Positions 31,674-44,844 are shown, counted from the stretch's first letter. The stretch: DNA of 64,000 nucleotides from Gibbula magus (GCA_936450465.1 OW388294.1:73026622-73090621); one strand, 5' to 3'. Notes: a model not told the origin generated them from the sequence alone. Program-made: numbers and translations.

Positions 31674-32080
31674 CAAACTTTCACAGTCGTCTAGTTGTTT
31701 TACAATCAAATATTTGATAGTGCTATGTTCTGAAAACTGTTGATTTTGTAAAAATCCCATTGAAGCCAAATAAGAATACAATGATATTTCAATTGGTGTA
31801 TATGATGTGTGATCTGGTATGTACTCTAGTCAGAAAGTTATGTTACCCCGTGTACATTGGCAAGTTCACTCAAGGAATAAAAACAAAGGAATATCAAATT
31901 GTTTTTCACTCTTTTATTATCTTTGTGTTCAACAAAGGTGACTTTCAATATTATAAAATAACCTTTCGCAAAGGAAAACAAAGTAACATCGCATACAATA
32001 CATCAACAACATAGGATTATTGAAAATAGCAATGAAAATGAACAACAACACGATAACAAGGGTAAAGGTGACATTGCATG

Positions 32081-32452
32081 TCAGCACAGTGTACACTTGA
32101 ATCCGTTTTTCATATATGTTTTCAGTTCATGAGCAGATGAAACGGATATCACAGATTCTCCTTTCACATGTGTGAATCTATTAAATGATGGTGCGTGCCA
32201 TGGATATTTCTGAAGAGGTTTTCTCGTACTCTGCCTTGTTTGGATATTCCTCTGAAACTGACGTTGTCGTTGTACACGTGTAGAGTCTTCCTGACAGGCT
32301 GTGACAGTGTTATTCAGATCAGAAACTGAATCTCTCTTGCTGCAGCAGGCACAAGTGACGTTCGATGACACATGGCTCTCCACCCACATCTTAACCTTTT
32401 TCATGGCCTTTCGGGAACTTGAAGACATCTTAACATGTCCAGAGTATTCCAT
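32081..32452 (-). CDS. ORF B, unit 18 (123 aa)
   Basis: Intact; same protein as unit 15 (His6, Val24, Ser38, Ser44). Confidence 0.5.
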   Translation of the reverse strand: MEYSGHVKMSSSSRKAMKKVKMWVESHVSSNVTCACCSKRDSVSDLNNTVTACQEDSTRVQRQRQFQRNIQTRQSTRKPLQKYPWHAPSFNRFTHVKGESVISVSSAHELKTYMKNGFKCTLC

Positions 32453-33025
32453 TGTACGTGTAGCAAAGGGTGTGTATAGTTTGAAGGATGAAGGTGAAAT
32501 AATATATTACCAATATCAGCTGCTTATATACACACCATCAAGACTGTCAAAACACAATGTGAGTAGTGTGAATGCACATGCAGTCAATCAGCACATTTTC
32601 CGCTATTTGTAAAGATCAAAGGATTGTGATCAAAGGGGAAAGTCCGTCACTTTGATCACATGAATTATGCGGCTATACTTCAAAGAATACTTCAATTAAT
32701 GAAGGTGATTGGTTTGAATGTTGATTCTTTTCTACTATCCGGTGCTATCCTTCTACAAATGGCTTTTGATCTCTTCTCCTTCTATTGAAATACAAATAAT
32801 CCGATTGTGTGGATAATAAACGCTTCTTTACACACTCTCATATTGTAAAAACGTACTCATTTATTTCGTTGTTTTAGGTAAAAAGATCATGTTACCAGGT
32901 AAGAGTATGTTTCGATACATAAACTCATGTAATGAACGTGTGATTACGTGTCTTTTTTATGGTCTGGATATAAGACATTGACATCGTCGAACCCCTGTTA
33001 AACTCTTCATGTTCAGTGAGCAGTT

Positions 33026-33512
33026 ATGAATCTTTATAGTACATGTTTCATTGGCAATGAACCCGGTTTTTCTAGATCAACACGGAATGGTCAGAACATG
33101 TCCGATTCAACAAAGAACAGTGATGGTTATGAACCCATGGAAAATCCACGCCTCAGCCATTCTTCCTGTTCAGTGAGGACCAGTGTGTATCATGGTCCCT
33201 TACAAAAACTTCAAATGTCTAAAACCTCGGCAAATTATGCAAGACTCTAGTCAGGAGGACATGTTGTTGAATGAAACTAGTCAACTATCAAAATCCTCAA
33301 GAAGCAAACCAGTTTTAGGCATGCGTGCTAAAATAATTCAAAGCAACCTAGTTCAGAATGGAAATCAAGATACCTTCATCAAGAAAGAATTTAGAAACAT
33401 TGAGGCATTCGTCTTGGAGAATGTGACTGCTTTCAAAAGAGGAAGTTTTGGCAGAAAGACCATGCGGAAATCGGTCCATCCATTCCACAAACAAACTTTC
33501 ACAGTCGTCTAG
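33026..33512 (+). pseudogene. ORF A, unit 19, 2-nt deletion
   Basis: Copy of unit 16, one higher-order period away, with the same stop at codon 75. Confidence 0.75.
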
Positions 33513-33900
33513 TTGTTTTACAATCAAATATTTGATAGTGCTATGTTCTGAAAACTGTTGATTTTGTAAAAAATCCCATTGAAGCCAAATAAGAATACAA
33601 TGATATTTCAATTGGTGTATATGATGTGTGATCTGGTATGTTCTCTAGTCAGAAAGTTATGTTGTCTCCGTGTACATTGGCAAGTTCACTCAAGGAATAA
33701 AAACAAAGGAATATCAACTTGTTTTTCACACTTTTATTATCTTTGTGTTCAACAAAGGTGACTTTCAATATTAAAAAATAAACTTTCGCAAAGGAAAACA
33801 AAGTAACATCGCATACAATACATCAACAACATAGGATTATTGAAAATAGCAATGAAAATGAACAACAACACGATAACAAGGGTAAAGGTGACATTGCATG

Positions 33901-34272
33901 TCAGCACAGTGTACACTTGAATCCGTTTTTCATATATGTTTTCAGTTCATGAGCAGATGATACGGATATCACAGATTCTCCTTTCACATGTGTGAATCTA
34001 TTAAATGATGGTGCGTGCCATGGATATTTCTGAAGAGGTTTTCTCGTACTCTGCCTTGTTTGGATATTCCTCTGAAACTGACGTTGTCGTTGTACACGTG
34101 TGGAGTCTTCCTGACAGGCTGTGACAGTGTTATTCAGATCAGTAACTGAATCTCTCTTCCTGCAGCAGGCACAAGTGACGTTCGATGACACATGGCTCTC
34201 CAACCACATCTTAACCTTTTTCATGGCCTTTCGGGAACTGGAAGACATCTTAACATGTCCAGAGTATTCCAT
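33901..34272 (-). CDS. ORF B, unit 19 (123 aa)
   Basis: Intact, His6; copy of unit 16. Confidence 0.5.
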   Translation of the reverse strand: MEYSGHVKMSSSSRKAMKKVKMWLESHVSSNVTCACCRKRDSVTDLNNTVTACQEDSTRVQRQRQFQRNIQTRQSTRKPLQKYPWHAPSFNRFTHVKGESVISVSSAHELKTYMKNGFKCTLC

Positions 34273-34852
34273 TGTACGTGTAGCAAAGGGTGTGTATAGT
34301 TTGAAGGATGAAGGTGAAATAATATATTACCAATATCAGCTGCTTATATACACACCATCAAGACTGTCAAAACACAATGTGAGTAGTGTGAATGCACATG
34401 CAGTCAATCAGCACATTTTCCGCTATTTGTAAAGATCAAAGGATTGTGATCAAAGGGGAAAGTCCGTCACTTTGATCACATGAATTATGCGGCTATACTT
34501 CAAGGAATACTTCAATTAATGAAGGTGATTGGTTTGAATGTTGATTCTTTTCTACTATCCGGTGCTATCCTTCTACAAATGGCTTTTGATCTCTTCTCCT
34601 TCTATTGAAATACAAATAATCCGATTGTGTAGATAATATACGCTTCTTTACACACACTCATATTGTAAAAACGTACTCATTTATTTCGTTGTTTTAGGTA
34701 AAAAGATCATGTTACCAGGTAAGAGTATGTTTCGATACATAAACTCATGTAATGAACGTGTGATTACATTGAACGTGTCTTTTTTATGGTCTGGATATAA
34801 GACATTGACATCGTCGAACCCCTGTTAAACTCTTCATGTTCAGTGAGCAGTT

Positions 34853-35342
34853 ATGAATCTTTATAGTACATGTATCATTGGCAATGAACCCGGTTTTTCT
34901 AGATCAACACGGAATGGTCAGAACATGTCCGATTCAACAAAGAACAGTGATGGTTATGAAACCCATGGAAAATCCACGCCTCAGCCATTCTTCCTGTTCA
35001 GTGAGGACCAGTGTGTATCATGGTCCCTTACAAAAACTTCAAATGTCTGAAAGACCTCGGCAAATTATGCAAGACTCTAGTCAGGAGGACATGTTGTTGA
35101 ATGAAACTAGTCAACTATCAAAATCCCCAAGAAGCAAACCAGTTTTAGGCATCCGTGCTAAAATAATTCAAAGCAACCTAGTTCAGAATGGAAATCAAGA
35201 TACCTTCATCAAGAAAGAATTTAGAAACATTGAGGCATTCGTCTTGGAGAATGTGACTGCTTTCAAAAGAGGAAGTTTTGGCAGAAAGACCATGCGGAAA
35301 TCGGTCCATCCATTCCACAAACAAACTTTCACAGTCGTCTAG
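34853..35342 (+). pseudogene. ORF A, unit 20, 1-nt insertion
   Basis: Copy of unit 17 with the same extra A at codon 36 and a stop after 65 codons. Confidence 0.75.
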
Positions 35343-35729
35343 TTGTTTTACAATCAAATATTTGATAGTGCTATGTTCTGAAAACTGTTGATTTTGTAAA
35401 AATCCCATTGAAGCCAAATAAGAATACAATGATATTTCAATTGGTGTATATGATGTGTGATCTGGTATGTTCTCTAGTCAGAAAGTTATGTTGTCTCCGT
35501 GTACATTGGCAAGTTCACTCAAGGAATAAAACCAAAGGAATATCAAATTGTTTTTCACTCTTTTATTATCTTTGTGTTCAACAAAGGTGACTTTCAATAT
35601 TATAAAATAACCTTTCGCAAAGGAAAACAAAGTAACATCGCATACAATACATCAACAACATAGGATTATTGAAAATAGCAATGAAAATGAACAACAACAC
35701 GATAACAAGGGTAAAGGTGACATTGCATG

Positions 35730-36101
35730 TCAGCACAGTGTACACTTGAATCCGTTTTTCATATATGTTTTCAGTTCATGAGCAGATGATACGGATATCA
35801 CAGATTCTCCTTTCACATGTGTGAATCTATTAAATGATGGTGCGTGCCATGGATATTTCTGAAGAGGTTTTCTCGTACTCTGCCTTGTTTGGATATTCCT
35901 CTGAAACTGACGTTGTCGTTGTACACGTGTGGAGTCTTCCTGACAGGCTGTGACAGTGTTATTCAGATCAGTAACTGAATCTCTCTTGCTGCAGCAGGCA
36001 CAAGTGACGTTCGATGACACATGGCTCTCCAACCACATCTTAACCTTTTTCATGGCCTTTCGGGAACTGGAAGACATCTTAACATTTCCAGAGTATTCCA
36101 T
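35730..36101 (-). CDS. ORF B, unit 20 (123 aa)
   Basis: Intact, Ser38; copy of unit 17. Confidence 0.5.
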   Translation of the reverse strand: MEYSGNVKMSSSSRKAMKKVKMWLESHVSSNVTCACCSKRDSVTDLNNTVTACQEDSTRVQRQRQFQRNIQTRQSTRKPLQKYPWHAPSFNRFTHVKGESVISVSSAHELKTYMKNGFKCTLC

Positions 36102-36674
36102 TGTACGTGTAGCAAAGGGTGTGTATAGTTTGAAGGATGAAGGTGAAATAATACATTACCAATATCAGCTGCTTATATACACACCATTAAGACTGTCAAA
36201 ACACAATGTGAGTAGTGTGAATGCACATGCAGTCAATCAGCACATTTTCCGCTATTTGTAAAGATCAAAGGATTGTGATCAAAGGGGAAAGTCCGTCACT
36301 TTGATCACATGAATTATGCGGCTATACTTCAAAGAATACTTCAATTAATGAAGGTGATTGGTTTGAATGTTGATTCTTTTCTACTATCCGGTGCTATCCT
36401 TCTACAAATGGCTTTTGATCTCTTCTCCTTCTATTGAAATACAAATAATCCGATTGTGTAGATAAAAAACGCGTCTTTACACACTCTCATATTGTAAAAA
36501 CGTACTCATTTATTTCGTTGTTTTAGGTAAAAAGATCATGTTACCAGGTAAGAGTATGTTTCGATACATAAACTCATGTAATGAACGTGTGATTACGTGT
36601 CTTTTTTATGGTCTGGATATAAGACATTGACATCGTCGAACCCCTGTTAAACTCTTCATGTTCAGTGAGCAGTT

Positions 36675-37142
36675 ATGAATCTTTATAGTACATGTTTCAT
36701 TGGCAATGAACCCGGTTTTTCTAGATCAACACGGAATGGTCAGAACATGTCCGATTCAACAAAGAACAGTGATGGTTATGAACCCATGGAAAATCCACGC
36801 CTCAGCCATTCTTCCTGTTCAGTGAGGACCAGTGTGTATCATGGTCCCTTACAAAAACTTCAAATGTCTGAAAGACCTCGGCAAATTATGCAAGACTCTA
36901 GTCAGGAGGACATGTTGTTGAATGAAACTAGTCAACTATCAAAATCCTCAAGAAGCAAACCAGTTTTAGGCATCCGTGCTAAAATAATTCAAAGCAACCT
37001 AGTTCAGAATGGAAATCAAGATACCTTCATCAAGAAAGAATTTAGAAACATTGAGGCATTCGTCTTGGAGAATGTGACTGCTTTCAAAAGAGGAAGTTTT
37101 GGCAGAAAGACCATGCGGAAATCGGTCCATCCATTCCACTAA
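36675..37142 (+). CDS. ORF A, unit 21 (155 aa)
   Basis: Same protein as unit 18. Confidence 0.4.
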   Translation: MNLYSTCFIGNEPGFSRSTRNGQNMSDSTKNSDGYEPMENPRLSHSSCSVRTSVYHGPLQKLQMSERPRQIMQDSSQEDMLLNETSQLSKSSRSKPVLGIRAKIIQSNLVQNGNQDTFIKKEFRNIEAFVLENVTAFKRGSFGRKTMRKSVHPFH

Positions 37143-37550
37143 CAAACTTTCACAGTCGTCTAGTTGTTTTACAATCAAATATTTGATAGTGCTATGTTCT
37201 GAAAACTGTTGATTTTGTAAAAATCCCATTGAAGCCAAATAAGAATACAATGATATTTCAATTGGTGTATATGATGTGTGATCTGGTATGTACTCTAGTC
37301 AGAAAGTTATGTTGTCTCCGTGTACATTGGCAAGTTCACTCAAGGAATAAAAACAAAGGAATATCAAATTGTTTTTCACTCTTTTATTATCTTTGTGTTC
37401 AACAAAGGTGACTTTCAATATTATAAAATAACCTTTCGCAAAGGAAAACAAAGTAACATCGCATACAATACATCAACAACATAGGATTATTGAAAATAGC
37501 AATGAAAATGAACAACAACACGATAACAAGGGTAAAGGTGACATTGCATG

Positions 37551-37922
37551 TCAGCACAGTGTACACTTGAATCCGTTTTTCATATATGTTTTCAGTTCAT
37601 GAGCAGATGAAACGGATATCACAGATTCTCCTTTCACATGTGTGAATCTATTAAATGATGGTGCGTGCCATGGATATTTCTGAAGAGGTTTTCTCGTACT
37701 CTGCCTTGTTTGGATATTCCTCTGAAACTGACGTTGTCGTTGTACACGTGTAGAGTCTTCCTGACAGGCTGTGACAGTGTTATTCAGATCAGAAACTGAA
37801 TCTCTCTTCCTGCAGCAGGCACAAGTGACGTTCGATGACACATGGCTCTCCACCCACATCTTAACCTTTTTCATGGCCTTTCAGGAACTTGAAGACATCT
37901 TAACATGTCCAGAGTATTCCAT
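37551..37922 (-). pseudogene. ORF B, unit 21, nonsense at codon 14
   Basis: CGA (Arg14) is TGA. Met17 could restart translation and yield 107 residues without the N-terminal Ser/Lys stretch but with all six cysteines, so loss of function is not certain. Val24, Ser44. Confidence 0.6.
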
Positions 37923-38501
37923 TGTACGTGTAGCAAAGGGTGTGTATAGTTTGAAGGATGAAGGTGAAATAATATATTACCAATATCAGCTGCTTATATA
38001 CACACCATCAAGACTGTCAAAACACAATGTGAGTAGTGTGAATGCACATGCAGTCAATCAGCACATTTTCCGCTATTTGTAAAGATCAAAGGATTGTGAT
38101 CAAAGGGGAAAGTCCGTCACTTTGATCACATTAATTATGCGGCTATACTTCAAAGAATACTTCAATTAATGAAGGTGATTGGTTTGAATGTTGATTCTTT
38201 TCTACTATCCGGTGCTATCCTTCTACAAATGGCTTTTGATCTCTTCTCCTTCTATTGAAATACAAATAATCCGATTGTGTAGATAACAAACGCTTCTTTA
38301 CACACTCTCATATTGTAAAAACGTACTCATTTATTTCGTTGTTTTAGGTAAAAAGATCATGTTACCAGGTAAGAGTATGTTTCGATACATAAACTCATGT
38401 AATGAACGTGTGATTACATTGTACGTGTCTTTTTTATGGTCTGGATATAAGACATTGACATCGTCAACCCCTGTTAAACTCTTCATGTTCAGTGAGCAGT
38501 T

Positions 38502-38988
38502 ATGAATCTTTATAGTACATGTATCATTGGCAATGAACCCGGTTTTTCTAGATCAACACGGAATGGTCAGAACATGTCCGATTCAACAAAGAACAGTGAT
38601 GGTTATGAACCCATGGAAAATCCACGCCTCAGCCATTCTTCCTGTTCAGTGAGGACCAGTGTGTATCATGGTCCCTTACAAAAACTTCAAATGTCTAAAA
38701 CCTCGGCAAATTATGCAAGACTCTAGTCAGGAGGACATGTTGTTGAATGAAACTAGTCAACTATCAAAATCCTCAAGAAGCAAACCAGTTTTAGGCATGC
38801 GTGCTAAAATAATTCAAAGCAACCTAGTTCAGAATGGAAATCAAGATACCTTCATCAAGAAAGAATTTAGAAACATTGAGGCATTCGTCTTGGAGAATGT
38901 GACTGCTTTCAAAAGAGGAAGTTTTGGCAGAAAGACCATGCGGAAATCGGTCCATCCATTCCACAAACAAACTTTCACAGTCGTCTAG
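38502..38988 (+). pseudogene. ORF A, unit 22, 2-nt deletion
   Basis: Same deletion as units 13, 16 and 19, with Ile8 and Met100. One base is also missing in the putative intron (CATCGTCAACCCC near 38461). Confidence 0.75.
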
Positions 38989-39375
38989 TTGTTTTACAAT
39001 CAAATATTTGATAGTGCTATGTTCTGAAAACTGTTGATTTTGTAAAAATCCCATTGAAGCCAAATAAGAATACAATGATATTTCAATTGGTGTATATGAT
39101 GTGTGATCTGGTATGTTCTCTAGTCAGAAAGTTATGTTGTCTCCGTGTACATTGGCAAGTTCACTCAAGGAATAAAACCAAAGGAATATCAAATTGTTTT
39201 TCACTCTTTTATTATCTTTGTGTTCAACAAAGGTGACTTTCAATATTATAAAATAACCTTTCGCAAAGGAAAACAAAGTAACATCGCATACAATACATCA
39301 ACAACATAGGATTATTGAAAATAGCAATGAAAATGAACAACAACACGATAACAAGGGTAAAGGTGACATTGCATG

Positions 39376-39747
39376 TCAGCACAGTGTACACTTGAATCCG
39401 TTTTTCATATATGTTTTCAGTTCATGAGCAGATGATACGGATATCACAGATTCTCCTTTCACATGTGTGAATCTATTAAATGATGGTGCGTGCCATGGAT
39501 ATTTCTGAAGAGGTTTTCTCGTACTCTGCCTTGTTTGGATATTCCTCTGAAACTGACGTTGTCGTTGTACACGTGTGGAGTCTTCCTGACAGGCTGTGAC
39601 AGTGTTATTCAGATCAGTAACTGAATCTCTCTTGCTGCAGCAGGCACAAGTGACGTTCGATGACACATGGCTCTCCAACCACATCTTAACCTTTTTCATG
39701 GCCTTTCGGGAACTGGAAGACATCTTAACATTTCCAGAGTATTCCAT
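39376..39747 (-). CDS. ORF B, unit 22 (123 aa)
   Basis: Intact, Ser38. Confidence 0.5.
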   Translation of the reverse strand: MEYSGNVKMSSSSRKAMKKVKMWLESHVSSNVTCACCSKRDSVTDLNNTVTACQEDSTRVQRQRQFQRNIQTRQSTRKPLQKYPWHAPSFNRFTHVKGESVISVSSAHELKTYMKNGFKCTLC

Positions 39748-40320
39748 TGTACGTGTAGCAAAGGGTGTGTATAGTTTGAAGGATGAAGGTGAAATAATAC
39801 ATTACCAACATCAGCTGCTTATATACACACCATTAAGACTGTCAAAACACAATGTGAGTAGTGTGAATGCACATGCAGTCAATCAGCACATTTTCCGCTA
39901 TTTGTAAAGATCAAAGGATTGTGATCAAAGGGGAAAGTCCGTCACTTTGATCACATGAATTATGCGGCTATACTTCAAAGAATACTTCAATTAATGAAGG
40001 TGATTGGTTTGAATGTTGATTCTTTTCTACTATCCGGTGCTATCCTTCTACAAATGGCTTTTGATCTCTTCTCCTTCTATTGAAATACAAATAATCCGAT
40101 TGTGTAGATAAAAAACGCGTCTTTACACACTCTCATATTGTAAAAACGTACTCATTTATTTCGTTGTTTTAGGTAAAAAGATCATGTTACCAGGTAAGAG
40201 TATGTTTCGATACATAAACTCATGTAATGAACGTGTGATTACGTGTCTTTTTTATGGTCTGGATATAAGACATTGACATCGTCGAACCCCTGTTAAACTC
40301 TTCATGTTCAGTGAGCAGTT

Positions 40321-40788
40321 ATGAATCTTTATAGTACATGTTTCATTGGCAATGAACCCGGTTTTTCTAGATCAACACGGAATGGTCAGAACATGTCCGA
40401 TTCAACAAAGAACAGTGATGGTTATGAACCCATGGAAAATCCACGCCTCAGCCATTCTTCCTGTTCAGTGAGGACCAGTGTGTATCATGGTCCCTTACAA
40501 AAACTTCAAATGTCTGAAAGACCTCGGCAAATTATGCAAGACTCTAGTCAGGAGGACATGTTGTTGAATGAAACTAGTCAACTATCAAAATCCTCAAGAA
40601 GCAAACCAGTTTTAGGCATCCGTGCTAAAATAATTCAAAGCAACCTAGTTCAGAATGGAAATCAAGATACCTTCATCAAGAAAGAATTTAGAAACATTGA
40701 GGCATTCGTCTTGGAGAATGTGACTGCTTTCAAAAGAGGAAGTTTTGGCAGAAAGACCATGCGGAAATCGGTCCATCCATTCCACTAA
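40321..40788 (+). CDS. ORF A, unit 23 (155 aa)
   Basis: Phe8, Ser92, early TAA; same protein as units 18, 21, 24, 26 and 27. Confidence 0.4.
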   Translation: MNLYSTCFIGNEPGFSRSTRNGQNMSDSTKNSDGYEPMENPRLSHSSCSVRTSVYHGPLQKLQMSERPRQIMQDSSQEDMLLNETSQLSKSSRSKPVLGIRAKIIQSNLVQNGNQDTFIKKEFRNIEAFVLENVTAFKRGSFGRKTMRKSVHPFH

Positions 40789-41196
40789 CAAACTTTCACA
40801 GTCGTCTAGTTGTTTTACAATCAAATATTTGATAGTGCTATGTTCTGAAAACTGTTGATTTTGTAAAAATCCCATTGAAGCCAAATAAGAATACAATGAT
40901 ATTTCAATTGGTGTATATGATGTGTGATCTGGTATGTACTCTAGTCAGAAAGTTATGTTGTCTCCGTGTACATTGGCAAGTTCACTCAAGGAATAAAAAC
41001 AAAGGAATATCAAATTGTTTTTCACTCTTTTATTATCTTTGTGTTCAACAAAGGTGACTTTCAATATTATAAAATAACCTTTCGCAAAGGAAAACAAAGT
41101 AACATCGCATACAATACATCAACAACATAGGATTATTGAAAATAGCAATGAAAATGAACAACAACACGATAACAAGGGTAAAGGTGACATTGCATG

Positions 41197-41568
41197 TCAG
41201 CACAGTGTACACTTGAATCCGTTTTTCATATATGTTTTCAGTTCATGAGCAGATGAAACGGATATCACAGATTCTCCTTTCACATGTGTGAATCTATTAA
41301 ATGATGGTGCGTGCCATGGATATTTCTGAAGAGGTTTTCTCGTACTCTGCCTTGTTTGGATATTCCTCTGAAACTGACGTTGTCGTTGTACACGTGTAGA
41401 GTCTTCCTGACAGGCTGTGACAGTGTTATTCAGATCAGAAACTGAATCTCTCTTCCTGCAGCAGGCACAAGTGACGTTCGATGACACATGGCTCTCCACC
41501 CACATCTTAACCTTTTTCATGGCCATTCGGGAACTTGAAGACATCTTAACATGTCCAGAGTATTCCAT
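41197..41568 (-). CDS. ORF B, unit 23 (123 aa)
   Basis: Intact with private Met15; His6, Val24, Ser44. A 1-nt deletion in the 5' leader (GTGAATTATAT near 41611) lengthens the open frame upstream, but only in untranslated sequence. Confidence 0.48.
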   Translation of the reverse strand: MEYSGHVKMSSSSRMAMKKVKMWVESHVSSNVTCACCRKRDSVSDLNNTVTACQEDSTRVQRQRQFQRNIQTRQSTRKPLQKYPWHAPSFNRFTHVKGESVISVSSAHELKTYMKNGFKCTLC

Positions 41569-42140
41569 TGTACGTGTAGCAAAGGGTGTGTATAGTTTGA
41601 AGGATGAAGGTGAATTATATATTACCAATATCAGCTGCTTATATACACACCATCAAGACTGTCAAAACACAATGTGAGTAGTGTGAATGCACATGCAGTC
41701 AATCAGCACATTTTCCGCTATTTGTAAAGATCAAAGGATTGTGATCAAAGGGGAAAGTCCGTCACTTTGATCACATGAATTATGCGGCTATACTTCAAAG
41801 AATACTTCAATTAATGAAGGTGATTGGTTTGAATGTTGATTCTTTTCTACTATCCGGTGCTATCCTTCTACAAATGGCTTTTGATCTCTTCTCCTTCTAT
41901 TGAAATACAAATAATCCGATTGTGTAGATAATAAACGCTTCTTTACACACTCTCATATTGTAAAAACGTACTCATTTATTTCGTTGTTTTAGGTAAAAAG
42001 ATCATGTTACCAGGTAAGAGTATGTTTCGATACATAAACTCATGTAATGAACGTGTGATTACGTGTCTTTTTTATGGTCTGGATATAAGACATTGACATC
42101 GTCGAACCCCTGTTAAACTCTTCATGTTCAGTGAGCAGTT

Positions 42141-42608
42141 ATGAATCTTTATAGTACATGTTTCATTGGCAATGAACCCGGTTTTTCTAGATCAACACGG
42201 AATGGTCAGAACATGTCCGATTCAACAAAGAACAGTGATGGTTATGAACCCATGGAAAATCCACGCCTCAGCCATTCTTCCTGTTCAGTGAGGACCAGTG
42301 TGTATCATGGTCCCTTACAAAAACTTCAAATGTCTGAAAGACCTCGGCAAATTATGCAAGACTCTAGTCAGGAGGACATGTTGTTGAATGAAACTAGTCA
42401 ACTATCAAAATCCTCAAGAAGCAAACCAGTTTTAGGCATCCGTGCTAAAATAATTCAAAGCAACCTAGTTCAGAATGGAAATCAAGATACCTTCATCAAG
42501 AAAGAATTTAGAAACATTGAGGCATTCGTCTTGGAGAATGTGACTGCTTTCAAAAGAGGAAGTTTTGGCAGAAAGACCATGCGGAAATCGGTCCATCCAT
42601 TCCACTAA
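42141..42608 (+). CDS. ORF A, unit 24 (155 aa)
   Basis: Same protein as unit 23. Confidence 0.4.
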   Translation: MNLYSTCFIGNEPGFSRSTRNGQNMSDSTKNSDGYEPMENPRLSHSSCSVRTSVYHGPLQKLQMSERPRQIMQDSSQEDMLLNETSQLSKSSRSKPVLGIRAKIIQSNLVQNGNQDTFIKKEFRNIEAFVLENVTAFKRGSFGRKTMRKSVHPFH

Positions 42609-43016
42609 CAAACTTTCACAGTCGTCTAGTTGTTTTACAATCAAATATTTGATAGTGCTATGTTCTGAAAACTGTTGATTTTGTAAAAATCCCATTGAAG
42701 CCAAATAAGAATACAATGATATTTCAATTGGTGTATATGATGTGTGATCTGGTATGTACTCTAGTCAGAAAGTTATGTTGTCTCCGTGTACATTGGCAAG
42801 TTCACTCAAGGAATAAAAACAAAGGAATATCAAATTGTTTTTCACTCTTTTATTATCTTTGTGTTCAACAAAGGTGACTTTCAATATTATAAAATAACCT
42901 TTCGCAAAGGAAAACAAAGTAACATCGCATACAATACATCAACAACATAGGATTATTGAAAATAGCAATGAAAATGAACAACAACACGATAACAAGGGTA
43001 AAGGTGACATTGCATG

Positions 43017-43388
43017 TCAGCACAGTGTACACTTGAATCCGTTTTTCATATATGTTTTCAGTTCATGAGCAGATGAAACGGATATCACAGATTCTCCTTT
43101 CACATGTGTGAATCTATTAAATGATGGTGCGTGCCATGGATATTTCTGAAGAGGTTTTCTCGTACTCTGCCTTGTTTGGATATTCCTCTGAAACTGACGT
43201 TGTCGTTGTACACGTGTAGAGTCTTCCTGACAGGCTGTGACAGTGTTATTCAGATCAGAAACGGAATCTCTCTTCCTGCAGCAGGCACAAGTGACGTTCG
43301 ATGACACATGGCTCTCCACCCACATCTTAACCTTTTTCATGGCCTTTCGGGAACTTGAAGACATCTTAACATGTCCAGAGTATTCCAT
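43017..43388 (-). CDS. ORF B, unit 24 (123 aa)
   Basis: Intact. His6, Val24, Ser44; private silent change at Ser42. Confidence 0.5.
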   Translation of the reverse strand: MEYSGHVKMSSSSRKAMKKVKMWVESHVSSNVTCACCRKRDSVSDLNNTVTACQEDSTRVQRQRQFQRNIQTRQSTRKPLQKYPWHAPSFNRFTHVKGESVISVSSAHELKTYMKNGFKCTLC

Positions 43389-43968
43389 TGTACGTGTAGC
43401 AAAGGGTGTGTATAGTTTGAAGGATGAAGGTGAAATAATATATTACCAATATCAGCTGCTTATATACACACCATCAAGACTGTCAAAACACAATGTGAGT
43501 AGTGTGAATGCACATGCAGTCAATCAGCACATTTTCCGCTATTTGTAAAGATCAAAGGATTGTGATCAAAGGGGAAAGTCCGTCACTTTGATCACATTAA
43601 TTATGCGGCTATACTTCAAAGAATACTTCAATTAATGAAGGTGATTGGTTTGAATGTTGATTCTTTTCTACTATCCGGTGCTATCCTTCTACAAATGGCT
43701 TTTGATCTCTTCTCCTTCTATTGAAATACAAATAATCCGATTGTGTAGATAATAAACGCTTCTTTACACACTCTCATATTGTAAAAACGTACTCATTTAT
43801 TTCGTTGTTTTAGGTAAAAAGATCATGTTACCAGGTAAGAGTATGTTTCGATACATAAACTCATGTAATGAACGTGTGATTACATTGTACGTGTCTTTTT
43901 TATGGTCTGGATATAAGACATTGACATCGTCGAACCCCTGTTAAACTCTTCATGTTCAGTGAGCAGTT

Positions 43969-44457
43969 ATGAATCTTTATAGTACATGTATCATTGGCAA
44001 TGAACCCGGTTTTTCTAGATCAACACGGAATGGTCAGAACATGTCCGATTCAACAAAGAACAGTGATGGTTATGAACCCATGGAAAATCCACGCCTCAGC
44101 CATTCTTCCTGTTCAGTGAGGACCAGTGTGTATCATGGTCCCTTACAAAAACTTCAAATGTCTGAAAGACCTCGGCAAATTATGCAAGACTCTAGTCAGG
44201 AGGACATGTTGTTGAATGAAACTAGTCAACTATCAAAATCCCCAAGAAGCAAACCAGTTTTAGGCATCCGTGCTAAAATAATTCAAAGCAACCTAGTTCA
44301 GAATGGAAATCAAGATACCTTCATCAAGAAAGAATTTAGAAACATTGAGGCATTCGTCTTGGAGAATGTGACTGCTTTCAAAAGAGGAAGTTTTGGCAGA
44401 AAGACCATGCGGAAATCGGTCCATCCATTCCACAAACAAACTTTCACAGTCGTCTAG
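43969..44457 (+). CDS. ORF A, unit 25 (162 aa)
   Basis: Same protein as unit 14. Confidence 0.42.
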   Translation: MNLYSTCIIGNEPGFSRSTRNGQNMSDSTKNSDGYEPMENPRLSHSSCSVRTSVYHGPLQKLQMSERPRQIMQDSSQEDMLLNETSQLSKSPRSKPVLGIRAKIIQSNLVQNGNQDTFIKKEFRNIEAFVLENVTAFKRGSFGRKTMRKSVHPFHKQTFTVV

Positions 44458-44844
44458 TTGTTTTACAATCAAATATTTGATAGTGCTATGTTCTGAAAAC
44501 TGTTGATTTTGTAAAAATCCCATTGAAGCCAAATAAGAATACAATGATATTTCAATTGGTGTATATGATGTGTGATCTGGTATGTTCTCTAGTCAGAAAG
44601 TTATGTTGTCTCCGTGTACATTGGCAAGTTCACTCAAGGAATAAAACCAAAGGAATATCAAATTGTTTTTCACTCTTTTATTATCTTTGTGTTCAACAAA
44701 GGTGACTTTCAATATTATAAAATAACCTTTCGCAAAGGAAAACAAAGTAACATCGCATACAATACATCAACAACATAGGATTATTGAAAATAGCAATGAA
44801 AATGAACAACAACACGATAACAAGGGTAAAGGTGACATTGCATG

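Larger units (their letters stand above)
27338..32806. repeat. Higher-order repeat block 2 (units 16-18), 5,469 bp
   Basis: Equivalent ORF A starts lie exactly 5,469 bp from those of block 3 (27557/33026, 29384/34853, 31206/36675). Both share a 2-nt deletion in unit 16/19, a 1-nt insertion in unit 17/20, and a further extra AATAAA near 28307/33776. Unit 18 is distinguished by a small change near 31845 (net loss of 1 nt) that unit 21 lacks. Confidence 0.92.
32807..38276. repeat. Higher-order repeat block 3 (units 19-21)
   Basis: Near-identical copy of the preceding block. It differs mainly in unit 21, where ORF B has a nonsense change, Arg38 replaces Ser38, and the downstream flank reads CACATTAAT rather than CACATGAAT. 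The three-unit rhythm continues in weaker form through units 22-24, 25-27 and 28, where the 7-nt intron insertion recurs every third unit (22, 25, 28). Confidence 0.9.
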